From assembly GCA_016284515.1 (NCBI GenBank), contig JAEEOY010000095.1:1-52554 (forward strand): 52,554 nucleotides of DNA. The letters run 5' to 3'. The notes under the pieces are model-generated. The model saw only the letters and a program-made list of their open reading frames with translations. It was not told where the DNA came from and did no database searches. This stretch comes from Kiritimatiellia bacterium. Its GTDB lineage: Bacteria > Verrucomicrobiota > Kiritimatiellia > RFP12 > UBA1067. Position numbers and translations under genes: made by a program. Below, in pieces: positions 40,975-48,913 of the stretch (its first letter is position 1; each line of letters starts with the position of its first letter).

Positions 40975-43281
40975 TCACCTCAGCTCCACTCTCTTGATGA
41001 TCTGGTCCTGGAAGCATTTATCCAGTTCGATGAAGTATCCGCTCCAGCCCCAGACGCGGACGATGAGATGGCGGTGGCGCTCTGGATGCGCCTGTGCGTC
41101 GAGAAGCGTGTCGCGGTTTATCGTGTTGATCTGCATCTGGTGTCCGCCTCGCTCGATGAAGAACTTCACGAGGTTGGCGACTTTCCCCACTCCATCCGGC
41201 ATTGCAAACGCGGAGTCGTGTATCTCTATGGTAAGCGGCCCGCCGTTGCACACCGGGCCAAGGTCTGGCTCGGTGAAGGACCTGACCACGCTCACCGGGC
41301 CTTTCACCGGCACGTCCAGGGAAGGCGCATAGTTGGCGGAAAGCGGCTGTCCCTTCAGCCTTCCGTCCGCCGACGCCGGCACTTCGCGCGCGTGCCAGAT
41401 GTAGTACATGGCGCTTCCGGTGCCCGGACGGAAGATTCCGCCGCGGTCGTTGCGCTTTCCGTCGAAGGCGTGTCCCCAGAATTCGACAAGCTCCTTCGCG
41501 AGATCGTCCGCCCTCGCATCGGCGTTGCCCATCTTCGGCGCGGCCTTTGCCGCAGCGAGAACATCGGGGCGTCCGGCGAAATCGGTGTCGAGCAGCTTCA
41601 CTATCTCTTCGAGCGTAACGAGCTTCTTCTCGAAGACGAGTTCCCTGACGGACGCGAGCGAATCTACGGCGACGGCGAGTCCCGTTCCGTGGATTCCGAA
41701 GTTGTTGTACTTTCCACCCTTCGAGAGGTCGCGCGCCTTCTTTATGCAATCCGTCGAGATGACCGACACAAAAGGCCCAGGCAGGATCTCGACATGCGCG
41801 TATTTCTTCACAAGTGCATCCGCCCTGCGCTGAATCTCGGCGAAGAACTCGCGCTTGACGTCGTCAAAAAGAAGCTCTGCGCCTCTGCGTCTCTGCGTTA
41901 AAACACGAAGCGCCCTGTCGAGCGCGCCGACGAAACTAACCGCGTCGATGTTGTTGATGTCCATTCCGCAGCCGGGGACAAGGAACTCCCAGCACGCCGC
42001 GACGGAATAGTCGCGTGCATCCCCGAGTTCGTATCCCCACCTCTGCAATGCCGGAATCACGACGTCGTCGTTCGCGTACTGCGGGAAGCCCAGCCCTTTT
42101 GCCGTAAGTTCGGTGCCAAGTTCGTAGATTTCGATCGGCGTCGATTTGTCGACGCGCAGGTTTATCTTCGGGTCGACGAGCTTCAGCTCGCCGCAGGCCT
42201 TCAGGCAAAGCCGCGAAAGGTCGTTGAACGCCGGCTTCCCCTCGCGCGTGACGCCGCCGAGCATTACGGACTGGCCGTTGTCGCCCTGCTGCACGCCGAT
42301 GTAGAGATCGCTGTCGCGGTTGCAGGCGATGAAGAACTCCTCCATCTCCTCAAGCGCCGTCTCCTCGGTCAGCCGCCCTGCTTTGACATCCGCCTCGTAG
42401 TACGGAAAGAGATACTGGTCGATGCGTCCGAGTCCGCAGTGGTACTCGCCCTCGCACCACATCGCATAGTGGAGGATGCGCAGCGTCTGCAGCGCCTCGT
42501 GGAAAGTGCGAGCGCCGTTCATCGGAACGTGCGCAAGCGTCGCTGCGATCTCCGCAAGGCCGCGTTTCTCGGCTTCTGCGCGATAGCGCTCGACGAGGCC
42601 AAGCACCGCCTCAACGGAGAGACGCGCGTTCTCAAGGAATTCGATACTTTCAGCATTATCGCCGGCGAGACGCCGGCTCTCCCAGTTAGAGCCGCCCTGA
42701 CTGGGGGAGCCGCCATCTTGGCGGCGCATGCAATCGCCCTGACTGGGGGAGCCGCCATCTTGGCGGCGCATGCAATCGCCCTGACTGGGGGAGCCGCCAT
42801 CTTGGCGGCGCATGCAATCGCCATGACTGGGGGAGCCGCCATCTTGGCGGCGCATGCAATCGCCCTGACTGGGGGAGCCGCCATCTTGGCGGCCCTTCAA
42901 TTCTGCGAGGCGCACATCGATCTCCGCGAGCCGCGCGTCGAGTCCGTCGCGGATCGTCGGCGCGAAGTCTGCCGTCAAGTTGAAGACGACGCCCTTCTCG
43001 CCAAACGCCGTTCCCGCTGCGCGGCGCGCGGCCATCTCCTCATCCGTATGCAGGTCGGGAATCTGCTTCACCGTCCGAAGAAACGCGAGACGTTCCCCGT
43101 CCATGAACGCGGGCGTCTCGGCCTTCAGCATCTCCTCGAGTCCGATGCGCGCGCGCGCCATGTCGCTCGTGCCTTCGGCGACGAACCGCTCAAGTAGCGG
43201 CTTCCAGTCGACATCGCGGCGGAACTTCGCCTGCTCCTTGTCAAACGTCCTCTCTAAAAGTGATTTGATTCGACTCGTCAT
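40975..43281 (-). CDS. Glycyl radical enzyme (PFL-like family) interrupted by an in-frame repeat
   Basis: A 768-residue protein from MTSRIKSLLERTF at 43281 (GGG 8 nt upstream; the longer frame starts inside a repeat). The active-site Cys lies in VAACWEFLVPG, and the glycyl radical loop RVWGWSGYF near the C-terminus is followed by CFQDQIIKR. Residues 131-200 are a foreign insert: five copies of RQDGGSPSQGDCMR, from a 42-bp DNA repeat. A second repeat family is present in frame as LTQRRRGAEL (41875-41905). Substrate unknown; the sugar transporter upstream suggests a sugar-derived diol or acid. No signal peptide. Confidence 0.88.
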   Translation of the reverse strand: MTSRIKSLLERTFDKEQAKFRRDVDWKPLLERFVAEGTSDMARARIGLEEMLKAETPAFMDGERLAFLRTVKQIPDLHTDEEMAARRAAGTAFGEKGVVFNLTADFAPTIRDGLDARLAEIDVRLAELKGRQDGGSPSQGDCMRRQDGGSPSHGDCMRRQDGGSPSQGDCMRRQDGGSPSQGDCMRRQDGGSPSQGGSNWESRRLAGDNAESIEFLENARLSVEAVLGLVERYRAEAEKRGLAEIAATLAHVPMNGARTFHEALQTLRILHYAMWCEGEYHCGLGRIDQYLFPYYEADVKAGRLTEETALEEMEEFFIACNRDSDLYIGVQQGDNGQSVMLGGVTREGKPAFNDLSRLCLKACGELKLVDPKINLRVDKSTPIEIYELGTELTAKGLGFPQYANDDVVIPALQRWGYELGDARDYSVAACWEFLVPGCGMDINNIDAVSFVGALDRALRVLTQRRRGAELLFDDVKREFFAEIQRRADALVKKYAHVEILPGPFVSVISTDCIKKARDLSKGGKYNNFGIHGTGLAVAVDSLASVRELVFEKKLVTLEEIVKLLDTDFAGRPDVLAAAKAAPKMGNADARADDLAKELVEFWGHAFDGKRNDRGGIFRPGTGSAMYYIWHAREVPASADGRLKGQPLSANYAPSLDVPVKGPVSVVRSFTEPDLGPVCNGGPLTIEIHDSAFAMPDGVGKVANLVKFFIERGGHQMQINTINRDTLLDAQAHPERHRHLIVRVWGWSGYFIELDKCFQDQIIKRVELR
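41875..41905. repeat. CGCAGAG-type repeat, copy inside the glycyl radical enzyme gene
   Basis: CTCTGCGCCTCTGCGTCTCTGCGTTAAAAC, encoding LTQRRRGAE in frame on the minus strand. The same words occur in the leader of this gene at 43310-43370. Confidence 0.75.
42661..42677. repeat. Small palindrome next to the 42-bp array
   Basis: GCCGGCGAGACGCCGGC: a perfect 7-bp stem with a 3-nt loop, the same geometry as the palindrome in each 42-bp unit (GCCGCCATCTTGGCGGC). It probably belongs to the same element family. It encodes part of SRRLAGD. Confidence 0.6.
42695..42894. repeat. Five-copy 42-bp tandem palindromic repeat inside a gene
   Basis: Copies start at 42695, 42737, 42779, 42821 and 42863 (the last shortened). 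Each contains GCCGCCATCTTGGCGGC, a perfect 7-bp stem with a 3-nt loop, and CTGACTGGGGGA. Only one base differs between the full copies (CCATGACT in the fourth). 42 is a multiple of 3, so copy-number change keeps the glycyl radical enzyme in frame. Confidence 0.95.
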
Positions 43282-43309
43282 TGTAGTTTCCCTTTTCAAA
43301 TTCATGTTT

Positions 43310-43370
43310 AACGCAGAGACGCAGAGACGCAAAGGCCGCAGAGTCTCTGCGCACTCTGCGCCTCTGCGTT
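43310..43370. repeat. CGCAGAG-type inverted repeat in the leader of the glycyl radical enzyme gene
   Basis: AACGCAGAGACGCAGAG (43310-43326) and CTCTGCGCCTCTGCGTT (43354-43370) are inverted copies with one mismatch, able to form a long hairpin between the MFS and glycyl radical enzyme genes. GCAGAG words fill the loop too. This type of repeat is known from intergenic regions of many bacteria. Confidence 0.75.
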
Positions 43371-43380
43371 GAAATCACCG

Positions 43381-44736
43381 CTACCCGCTAATCCCAAGTC
43401 TCTTCTCTATGTCCTCGATGCTGCCGCCCTTCGTCTCGGGCATGAAGAACACGGCCCAGAAGAACTGGCAGACCATCATCGCGGCAAAGAACGCAAAGGT
43501 CCACGATCCGGCTTTCTCGGCTGCCATCGGGAACGTCCAGCTGATGATGGTGCAGAGGAACCAGTGCGTGAAGCATCCGAGCGCCTGGCCCTTCGCGCGC
43601 ACGGTATTAGGGAACACCTCGGATATGTAGACCCAGAGACATGCGCCGGAGGACATGGCGAACGCCGCAATGAACCCGAAGATCCCGAACACCGCTATTG
43701 CGGCCGTCGGATTCGGCAGCGACAGCTGCCAGGCGACGAGGGAGTGCATGGCGACCATCGCCGCAGCGCCGATCATTATGAGGACACGCCGCCCCACCTT
43801 ATCGATTACGGCGAACGCGATCGCGGTGAAGACGAGGTTCACGAGCCCCATGCCCATCGTGCCGGCGAGGGCCGCGAGCGACGACCCCTCGCCGAATATC
43901 ATCTGGAAAATCCGCGGCGCATAGTAGTTGATCGCGTTGATTCCGCTTATCTGGTTGAAGAACGCGATGAAAAACGCAAGAAGGATTGGCTTCAGGAACC
44001 TGCGCTGGAAAAGCGGCACGGCGGCGCCGTTCGTCGCGGCGAGAAGCGATGCCTTGATCTCTTCCACGGTTTCGGCGACCCGCTCGCACCCTACGCGCGC
44101 GAGAACCTTTGTCGCGTCCGCAACTCTCCCCACGCGCACAAGCCAGCGCGGGGACTCGGGAATCGTCGCAAGCATAACCATGAACGCGACGATCGGGATG
44201 CACTCGACGCCGAGCATCACGCGCCACACGACGCGCGGGTCGAAGCCGGGCATGTAGCGCGCGACGAGGTAGTTGGTGACGTAGCTCGCGAGGATGCCGA
44301 AGACGATGTTGAACTGGTTCAAGCCCACGAGAAGCCCGCGCCACCTGCCAGGCGCGATTTCGACGATGTACAGGGGAACGACGACGGAAACGCCGCCGAT
44401 GGCAAGCCCGCCGATGAAGCGGAACCATCCGAGCGCATGCGGGCCCGCGGCGCCAGTCGGAGTGAACGCGCAGCCGAGAGCCGAAACGAGGAAGAGAACC
44501 GCCATCGCCCAGAGAGTCGGACGGCGTCCGAACCTGTCGCTTGGCTTTCCGGCCAGAAACACTCCGAAGAGCGTGCCGATAAGCGCCACAGACACGACGA
44601 GCCCGTGCCAGAACGCGCTAAGCCCGAACTCGGCCTGGATCGCCTTCTCTGCACCTGATATAACCCCGGAGTCGAATCCGAAGAGGAAACCGCCGACCGA
44701 AGCGGCGACGGAAACATACAGGAGAAACTTGTTCAT
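43381..44736 (-). CDS. MFS sugar porter (sugar:H+ symporter family)
   Basis: A 451-residue, 12-helix protein. It starts FLLYVSVAASVGGFLFGFDS, the signature of the sugar porter family, followed by KPSDRFGRRPTLW (loop 2-3 motif), PGRWRGLLVGLNQ and PESPRWLVRVGR (after helix 6), with a C-terminal FMPETKGGSIEDIEKRL. Imports a monosaccharide with a proton; sugar identity open. First gene of the operon with the cytosolic glycyl radical enzyme. Its -10 box TACAAT lies 6 bp before the ATG, so the mRNA is probably leaderless. Confidence 0.9.
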   Translation of the reverse strand: MNKFLLYVSVAASVGGFLFGFDSGVISGAEKAIQAEFGLSAFWHGLVVSVALIGTLFGVFLAGKPSDRFGRRPTLWAMAVLFLVSALGCAFTPTGAAGPHALGWFRFIGGLAIGGVSVVVPLYIVEIAPGRWRGLLVGLNQFNIVFGILASYVTNYLVARYMPGFDPRVVWRVMLGVECIPIVAFMVMLATIPESPRWLVRVGRVADATKVLARVGCERVAETVEEIKASLLAATNGAAVPLFQRRFLKPILLAFFIAFFNQISGINAINYYAPRIFQMIFGEGSSLAALAGTMGMGLVNLVFTAIAFAVIDKVGRRVLIMIGAAAMVAMHSLVAWQLSLPNPTAAIAVFGIFGFIAAFAMSSGACLWVYISEVFPNTVRAKGQALGCFTHWFLCTIISWTFPMAAEKAGSWTFAFFAAMMVCQFFWAVFFMPETKGGSIEDIEKRLGISG

Positions 44737-44742
44737 GCCCGC

Positions 44743-44788
44743 ATTGTATCACAACGCGAAGCACCAGTGCGCAAATGACATATCAACT
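44743..44788 (-). promoter_or_regulatory. Promoter and upstream TTGATATGTC element of the MFS operon
   Basis: TACAAT (44743-44748, minus strand), 6 bp before the ATG at 44736. Exactly 32 bp upstream lies TTGATA (44781-44786) in AAGTTGATATGTCATTTGCGCA. It shares TTTGCGCA with the copy at 22.93 kb. Confidence 0.6.
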
Positions 44789-44827
44789 TATGCAATGGTC
44801 AAAAGACCAATTCTTTGCCGCCAATGT

Positions 44828-44917
44828 TGGCGGAAGGGGGGGGATTCGAACCCCCGGTGGAGTTGCCCCCACACAACCTTTCCAAGGTTGCACCATCGAC
44901 CACTCGGACACCCTTCC
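44828..44917 (-). tRNA. tRNA-Ser (GGA)
   Basis: A 90-nt class II cloverleaf: acceptor GGAAGGG/CCCTTCC, anticodon loop TTGGAAA (GGA), long variable arm, T-loop TTCGAAT, discriminator G and encoded CCA. Last of a Gly-Leu-Ser tRNA operon. Confidence 0.95.
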
Positions 44918-44952
44918 AGTCGTTGTTGTGTCGCCTGCCGTTCGGAACGCTA

Positions 44953-45038
44953 TGGTGCCAGGAGCGGGACTCGAACCCGCACATACTCACGTATAGCAGA
45001 TTTTGAGTCTGCCGCGGCTGCCATTACGCCACCCTGGC
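44953..45038 (-). tRNA. tRNA-Leu (CAA)
   Basis: An 86-nt class II cloverleaf: acceptor GCCAGGG with CTCCTGGC, anticodon loop CTCAAAA (CAA), variable arm TATACGTGAGTAT, T-loop TTCGAGT, discriminator A and encoded CCA. Middle gene of the tRNA operon. Confidence 0.95.
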
Positions 45039-45054
45039 GACGCGATCCGCCCAA

Positions 45055-45128
45055 TGGAGCGGGCGAAGGGAATCGAACCCTCGTAGCCAGCTTGGAAGGC
45101 TGGAGCTCTGCCATTGAGCTACGCCCGC
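45055..45128 (-). tRNA. tRNA-Gly (TCC)
   Basis: A 74-nt cloverleaf: acceptor GCGGGCG/CGCCCGC, anticodon loop CTTCCAA (TCC), T-loop TTCGATT, discriminator T and encoded CCA. First gene of the tRNA operon, 21 bp after its -10 box. Confidence 0.95.
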
Positions 45129-45149
45129 TTTTTCAGACGAACGGCACAT

Positions 45150-45179
45150 AGTATATCATTTTTTTGGTATAATGTGCAA
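45150..45179. promoter_or_regulatory. Overlapping divergent promoters of the tRNA operon and tilS
   Basis: Minus strand: TTGCAC (45174-45179) - 18 bp - TATACT (45150-45155) for the tRNA genes. Plus strand: TTGGTATAATG with TATAAT at 45168-45173 for tilS. GCACAT and ATGTGC flank the region as an inverted pair. The two polymerases should exclude each other. Confidence 0.6.
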
Positions 45180-45181
45180 GG

Positions 45182-45847
45182 GTGAAAGTAAACAGATCCA
45201 TACTCCCTTCCGGACGCATTGGACTCGCCGTCAGCGGCGGTTCCGATTCGGTCGCACTCGCCTTCCTGCTCACCAAGGGCGGGAAGAAGAAAAACGCCTC
45301 AAAACGCTTCGTCGTCCTGCACGTAGACCACGGGCTCCGCCAAGAGTCGAAGGAGGAATACCAGTTCGTGAAGTCGCTCGCAAAGCGACTCGGAGTCCCC
45401 TTCCGCGGAACGCACGCGAAGGTCGTGCGGAAGAGGGGCGAGTCGCTCGAGATGGCCGCGCGGCGCGTGCGACTCGCGTTCTTCGCGAAATGCATGAAGT
45501 CGCTCGGGCTCGACGCCGTCGCGACCGGACACCACATGGACGACGTCGCGGAGACGTTCCTCATGAAGCTCCGCCGCGCGACGCTCGCGGGCATACGCGA
45601 GACAAGCGAGGTCGCCGGCGTGAAGTTCGTCCGCCCCCTTCTCGGATGCCGCGACGAGGAACTCAAGGAGTACCTCAGGAAGTTCGGCGAGGAGTGGAGG
45701 GAAGACGCCTCCAACGGAGACGTCTCCATCGAGAGGAACAGGGTCCGCCACGAGCTCATCCCCTACATAGAGAAGGTGCTCGACAACCACATCGTCGAGC
45801 ACCTCTTCCGCATCTGCATGCGCCTCGGCGGACCGCAGGATTCCTGA
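45182..45847 (+). CDS. tilS: tRNA(Ile)-lysidine synthase, short form
   Basis: A 221-residue protein with GTG start. The PP-loop AVSGGSDSVALAF near residue 17 binds ATP; VVLHVDHGLRQES, AARRVRLAFF and TGHHMDDVAETFLMKLRR are TilS motifs, as is GCRDEELKEYL. Converts C34 of the CAT-anticodon Ile tRNA to lysidine. Only the N-terminal catalytic domain is present; the C-terminal domains of E. coli TilS (432 residues) are missing, as in other short forms. The -10 box ends 8 bp before the start, so the mRNA is almost leaderless, and AAGG directly precedes GTG. Confidence 0.88.
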   Translation: MKVNRSILPSGRIGLAVSGGSDSVALAFLLTKGGKKKNASKRFVVLHVDHGLRQESKEEYQFVKSLAKRLGVPFRGTHAKVVRKRGESLEMAARRVRLAFFAKCMKSLGLDAVATGHHMDDVAETFLMKLRRATLAGIRETSEVAGVKFVRPLLGCRDEELKEYLRKFGEEWREDASNGDVSIERNRVRHELIPYIEKVLDNHIVEHLFRICMRLGGPQDS

Positions 45848-45871
45848 GTGCCCGCCGGGCCACCGATGCCG

Positions 45872-47518
45872 TCACTTTCCGTCCGGCTTCTTGCCGCCGA
45901 AGCGGTCCGCGTCCTTGATTGTGGGCGCGGTCTCGGAGAACGTGAAGTCCTTGCCTGGAAGAATCGCATTCAGCACGATGCCCATCAGCGCGCCGACGGC
46001 GAGTCCGGAGAGCGAGATCTTGAGCGACCCAACCGTGAACGCGATCGCGCCAGCCTTCGAGAACGAGATGCCGAGCGTGAGGACGAGGATGAGCGCCGCG
46101 ATGAGCATGTTGCGCGACTTGCCGAGATCCACCTGGCTCTCGACCAGGTTCCTCACGCCGACTGCGGAGATCATTCCGTAGAGGATGAACGAAACGCCGC
46201 CGATCGTGGCCGCGGGGATCGTTCCGATGAACGCCGAGAACTTCGGGCAGAACGAGACGAGTATCGCGAGGCACGCGGCGATGCGGATGACGCGCGGATC
46301 ATACACCTTCGAGAGCGACAGGACGCCGGTGTTCTCCCCGTACGTCGTGTTCGCCGGCGCGCCGAAGAGCGAGGCGAGGCACGTGGCGAGTCCGTCGCCG
46401 AGCATCGTGCGGTGTAGGCCGGGGTTCTCGAAGAAGTTGCGCTTCACGGTGGAGGAGATCGCCGACACGTCGCCGACGTGCTCCATGATCGTCGCGAAGG
46501 CAAGCGGGAAGACGATGAGTATCGCACTGGTGATCCTGCCCCAGTCCGGATTCGACAAAAGCGGGAACACGGTGTTCCCCACCTTCACGGGGAGGCCGAT
46601 CCACGCGGCGCTCGCGACGTTCGAGTAGTCGATCGCCTGGCTCATGCCGAACTTGCCGAGGATCACCGCCGCGACATAGGAGAAGATCACGCCCATGAGG
46701 ATCGGGATGATCCTGAACATGCCCCGCCCGAAGATCGAGAACGCGATCACGGTCGCTATCGCGACGAGCGCGACGGGCCAGTCTGTCGTGCAGCTGTTGA
46801 TTGCGACAGGTGCGAGGACGAGTCCGATGCCGACGATGATCGGACCCGTCACGACGGGCGGGAAGAACTTCATCACCGTCTTCACGCCGCACGCCTTTAC
46901 GAACCCGGCGACGACGAAGTACAGGAGCGAGGACGACGCGACGCCCAGGCAGGCGTACTGAAGCATCTTCGTCTTGTCGCAGTCCTCGAAGCCGGCCGTT
47001 CCCGCCATCCCGGCGAGCGCGAAGTATCCGGCGAGGTAGGCGAACGACGAGCCGAGGAACGCCGGGACCATGCGCTTGGTGAGGAGATGGAACAGGAGCG
47101 TCCCGAGTCCGGCCCAGAGGAGCGTCGCGCTCGGGGAGAGCCCGGTGAGGATCGGCACGAGGATCGTCGCGCCGAACATGGCGAACATATGCTGAACGCC
47201 GAGGACCGCCATCTTCGGGATGCCCAGGGTGCGCGCGTCGTAGACCGCGTCGGAAGACTGGAACTTGGCGCGCAGCAGCGCGATGGCCGCCGCGAGCTCC
47301 GCCGACTCCTCGGCGGTGACGATTCCGTCGTCCGCAACCGCCAGCAGGATCTGCTCGAACTTGGCGAGGTTTTCGTCCTTTGACGCGAACGGATGGACGA
47401 GGCCTATCAACGCCTTAGTCTCGTCTATGTCCGCCTTGCCGTCCGCAAACGTGAACTTCTCCGCCGCCGTAATGAGCAGCGAGAGGGTCCAGTTGTCCGC
47501 AGTTTTGATTTCCGCCAT
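45872..47518 (-). CDS. Uracil permease (NCS2, UraA-like) with N-terminal accessory helical domain
   Basis: A 548-residue protein. Residues ~1-90 are a soluble helical domain with FADGKADIDETKALIGLVHP and later DDGIVTAEES. From ~100 an NCS2 permease of UraA type begins (LGVQHMFAMFGATILVPILT), with SFAYLAGYFAL, FFPPVVTGPIIVGIGLVLAP and the signature GAPANTTYGENTGVLSLSKV. Imports uracil (or a related base) by proton symport. UraA itself is ~430 residues, so the first ~100 are extra. The same extra domain precedes Apt and the purine permease in this operon. Last gene, 1 bp after the symporter stop. Confidence 0.9.
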   Translation of the reverse strand: MAEIKTADNWTLSLLITAAEKFTFADGKADIDETKALIGLVHPFASKDENLAKFEQILLAVADDGIVTAEESAELAAAIALLRAKFQSSDAVYDARTLGIPKMAVLGVQHMFAMFGATILVPILTGLSPSATLLWAGLGTLLFHLLTKRMVPAFLGSSFAYLAGYFALAGMAGTAGFEDCDKTKMLQYACLGVASSSLLYFVVAGFVKACGVKTVMKFFPPVVTGPIIVGIGLVLAPVAINSCTTDWPVALVAIATVIAFSIFGRGMFRIIPILMGVIFSYVAAVILGKFGMSQAIDYSNVASAAWIGLPVKVGNTVFPLLSNPDWGRITSAILIVFPLAFATIMEHVGDVSAISSTVKRNFFENPGLHRTMLGDGLATCLASLFGAPANTTYGENTGVLSLSKVYDPRVIRIAACLAILVSFCPKFSAFIGTIPAATIGGVSFILYGMISAVGVRNLVESQVDLGKSRNMLIAALILVLTLGISFSKAGAIAFTVGSLKISLSGLAVGALMGIVLNAILPGKDFTFSETAPTIKDADRFGGKKPDGK

Positions 47519-47519
47519 C

Positions 47520-48827
47520 TTATTTCCTTTCAGTTTCGTTTCGGCCTGAATCAGGCACTTTTACAAGTCCGCTCTTCCTGGCGACGATGTACGTGCACAC
47601 GTTGTCGCCCGTGACGTTGCAGCACGTCTCGAACATGTCGAGTATCGGGTTGATGCCGAGGCAGAGCGCCACGACGAGCGCGACCTGGTCGGCCGGGAGG
47701 CCCATGTTCTCGAGCACCATGAAGAGGAGGAACACCGACCCGCCCGGGATGCCGCCGGCTCCGACGGAGGCGAAGACGATCGAGACGCAGAGCGTCATGA
47801 TCTGGAGGACGCCGAGCTCGTGTCCGAACATGTTCGCGGCGAGGATGACGAACACCGGCAGGTGGACGCACACTCCGTCCATGTTTACGGTCGCGCCCAT
47901 GGGCAGGGAGAACGAGGAGAGCTTGCGGTCCACGCCGAGAGCGTCGGCGGACTTGAACGAGACGGGCAGGGTCGCCGCGCTGGAGCGCGTGACGAAGGCG
48001 GTGATGATGGGCTCGCGCATGCGCATGAGCACGCGGTACGGGTTCTCCCTGCAGAAGACGGCCAGCGCGGCCGGGTACACGAAGAGGATCATCGAGACAA
48101 CGCCCACGACGACGCAGAGCGTTATCTTGGCGTAGGGTCCGAAGAGCAGCACGCCGTTCTCTGCGAAGTTGACGACGGAGAGCGCGAAGACGCCGATCGG
48201 GAAGTAGTGGATGACGCAGTCGATGAGCTTGAACGATATCTTCTGCGCTCCGTCGCAGACGAGCACTGCAGCCTCCACCGCTTTGCGCGTCTGCCCGCCG
48301 GTCTCGGACGAGTCGAGCAGCCAGCGCGCGCAGAGTCCGAACCCAATCGAGAACACGATGATCGGCAGGAACTGTCCGTTGGCGAGCGCGGCGAACGGAT
48401 TCTGGAAGAGCCCCGTTACGAACGCTCCGAACGAGCCCGAGCCGCCTGACGTCGACATCTTGGCGACGGCGTCGAGATTGGAGCCGGCGGCATGGCTGGC
48501 GTTTGCCATGGACGGATTCATCATGTACGCCAGGGCGACGCCGAAGACAGTCGCGAAGACGGACGTCGCGAAATACCACGCGAGGACCATTCCGCCCACC
48601 TTGCCGGACTTCTTGAGCGGCAGCGAGGCCGCGCCGAGTATAAGCGAGAAGAGGATGATCGGGTACACGACCATCTTCAGCATCGCGACGAGGACATTGC
48701 CGAACGGCGCCACCCATGGCAGTATCTTCGCGGTGGTCTCAGGAGCGCAGCACTCCGAGAGCACGAGGCCCAGCGTGGTGCCGAGCACAAATCCTATGAG
48801 AATCTTTCCTATTAGCGGTATCTTCAT
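47520..48827 (-). CDS. Dicarboxylate/amino acid:cation symporter (DAACS family)
   Basis: A 435-residue membrane protein starting MKIPLIGKILIGFVLGTTLG. Family signatures are clear: SSAATLPVSFKSA (first hairpin), MGATVNMDGVCVHLPVF, SVGAGGIPGGSVFL (second hairpin) and NPILDMFETCCNVTGDNVC. Imports glutamate, aspartate, serine or C4-dicarboxylates with Na+ or H+. It lacks the N-terminal accessory domain found on its three operon neighbours. GGGGGGGAAAGA precedes the ATG; 86 bp separate it from apt. Confidence 0.9.
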   Translation of the reverse strand: MKIPLIGKILIGFVLGTTLGLVLSECCAPETTAKILPWVAPFGNVLVAMLKMVVYPIILFSLILGAASLPLKKSGKVGGMVLAWYFATSVFATVFGVALAYMMNPSMANASHAAGSNLDAVAKMSTSGGSGSFGAFVTGLFQNPFAALANGQFLPIIVFSIGFGLCARWLLDSSETGGQTRKAVEAAVLVCDGAQKISFKLIDCVIHYFPIGVFALSVVNFAENGVLLFGPYAKITLCVVVGVVSMILFVYPAALAVFCRENPYRVLMRMREPIITAFVTRSSAATLPVSFKSADALGVDRKLSSFSLPMGATVNMDGVCVHLPVFVILAANMFGHELGVLQIMTLCVSIVFASVGAGGIPGGSVFLLFMVLENMGLPADQVALVVALCLGINPILDMFETCCNVTGDNVCTYIVARKSGLVKVPDSGRNETERK

Positions 48828-48913
48828 TCTTTCCCCCCCGAAAGCAGTTTTGAAGTCTTAGTGTCTATGCAGTTCCAAAGTTTTGATTTTCATGTCCAAA
48901 GGCCCGTTCCCGG

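Noticed and set aside
42695..42894. Regular repeats suggesting a CRISPR array
   Set aside because: The units are back-to-back with no unique spacers, lie in frame inside an enzyme gene, and no cas genes are present.
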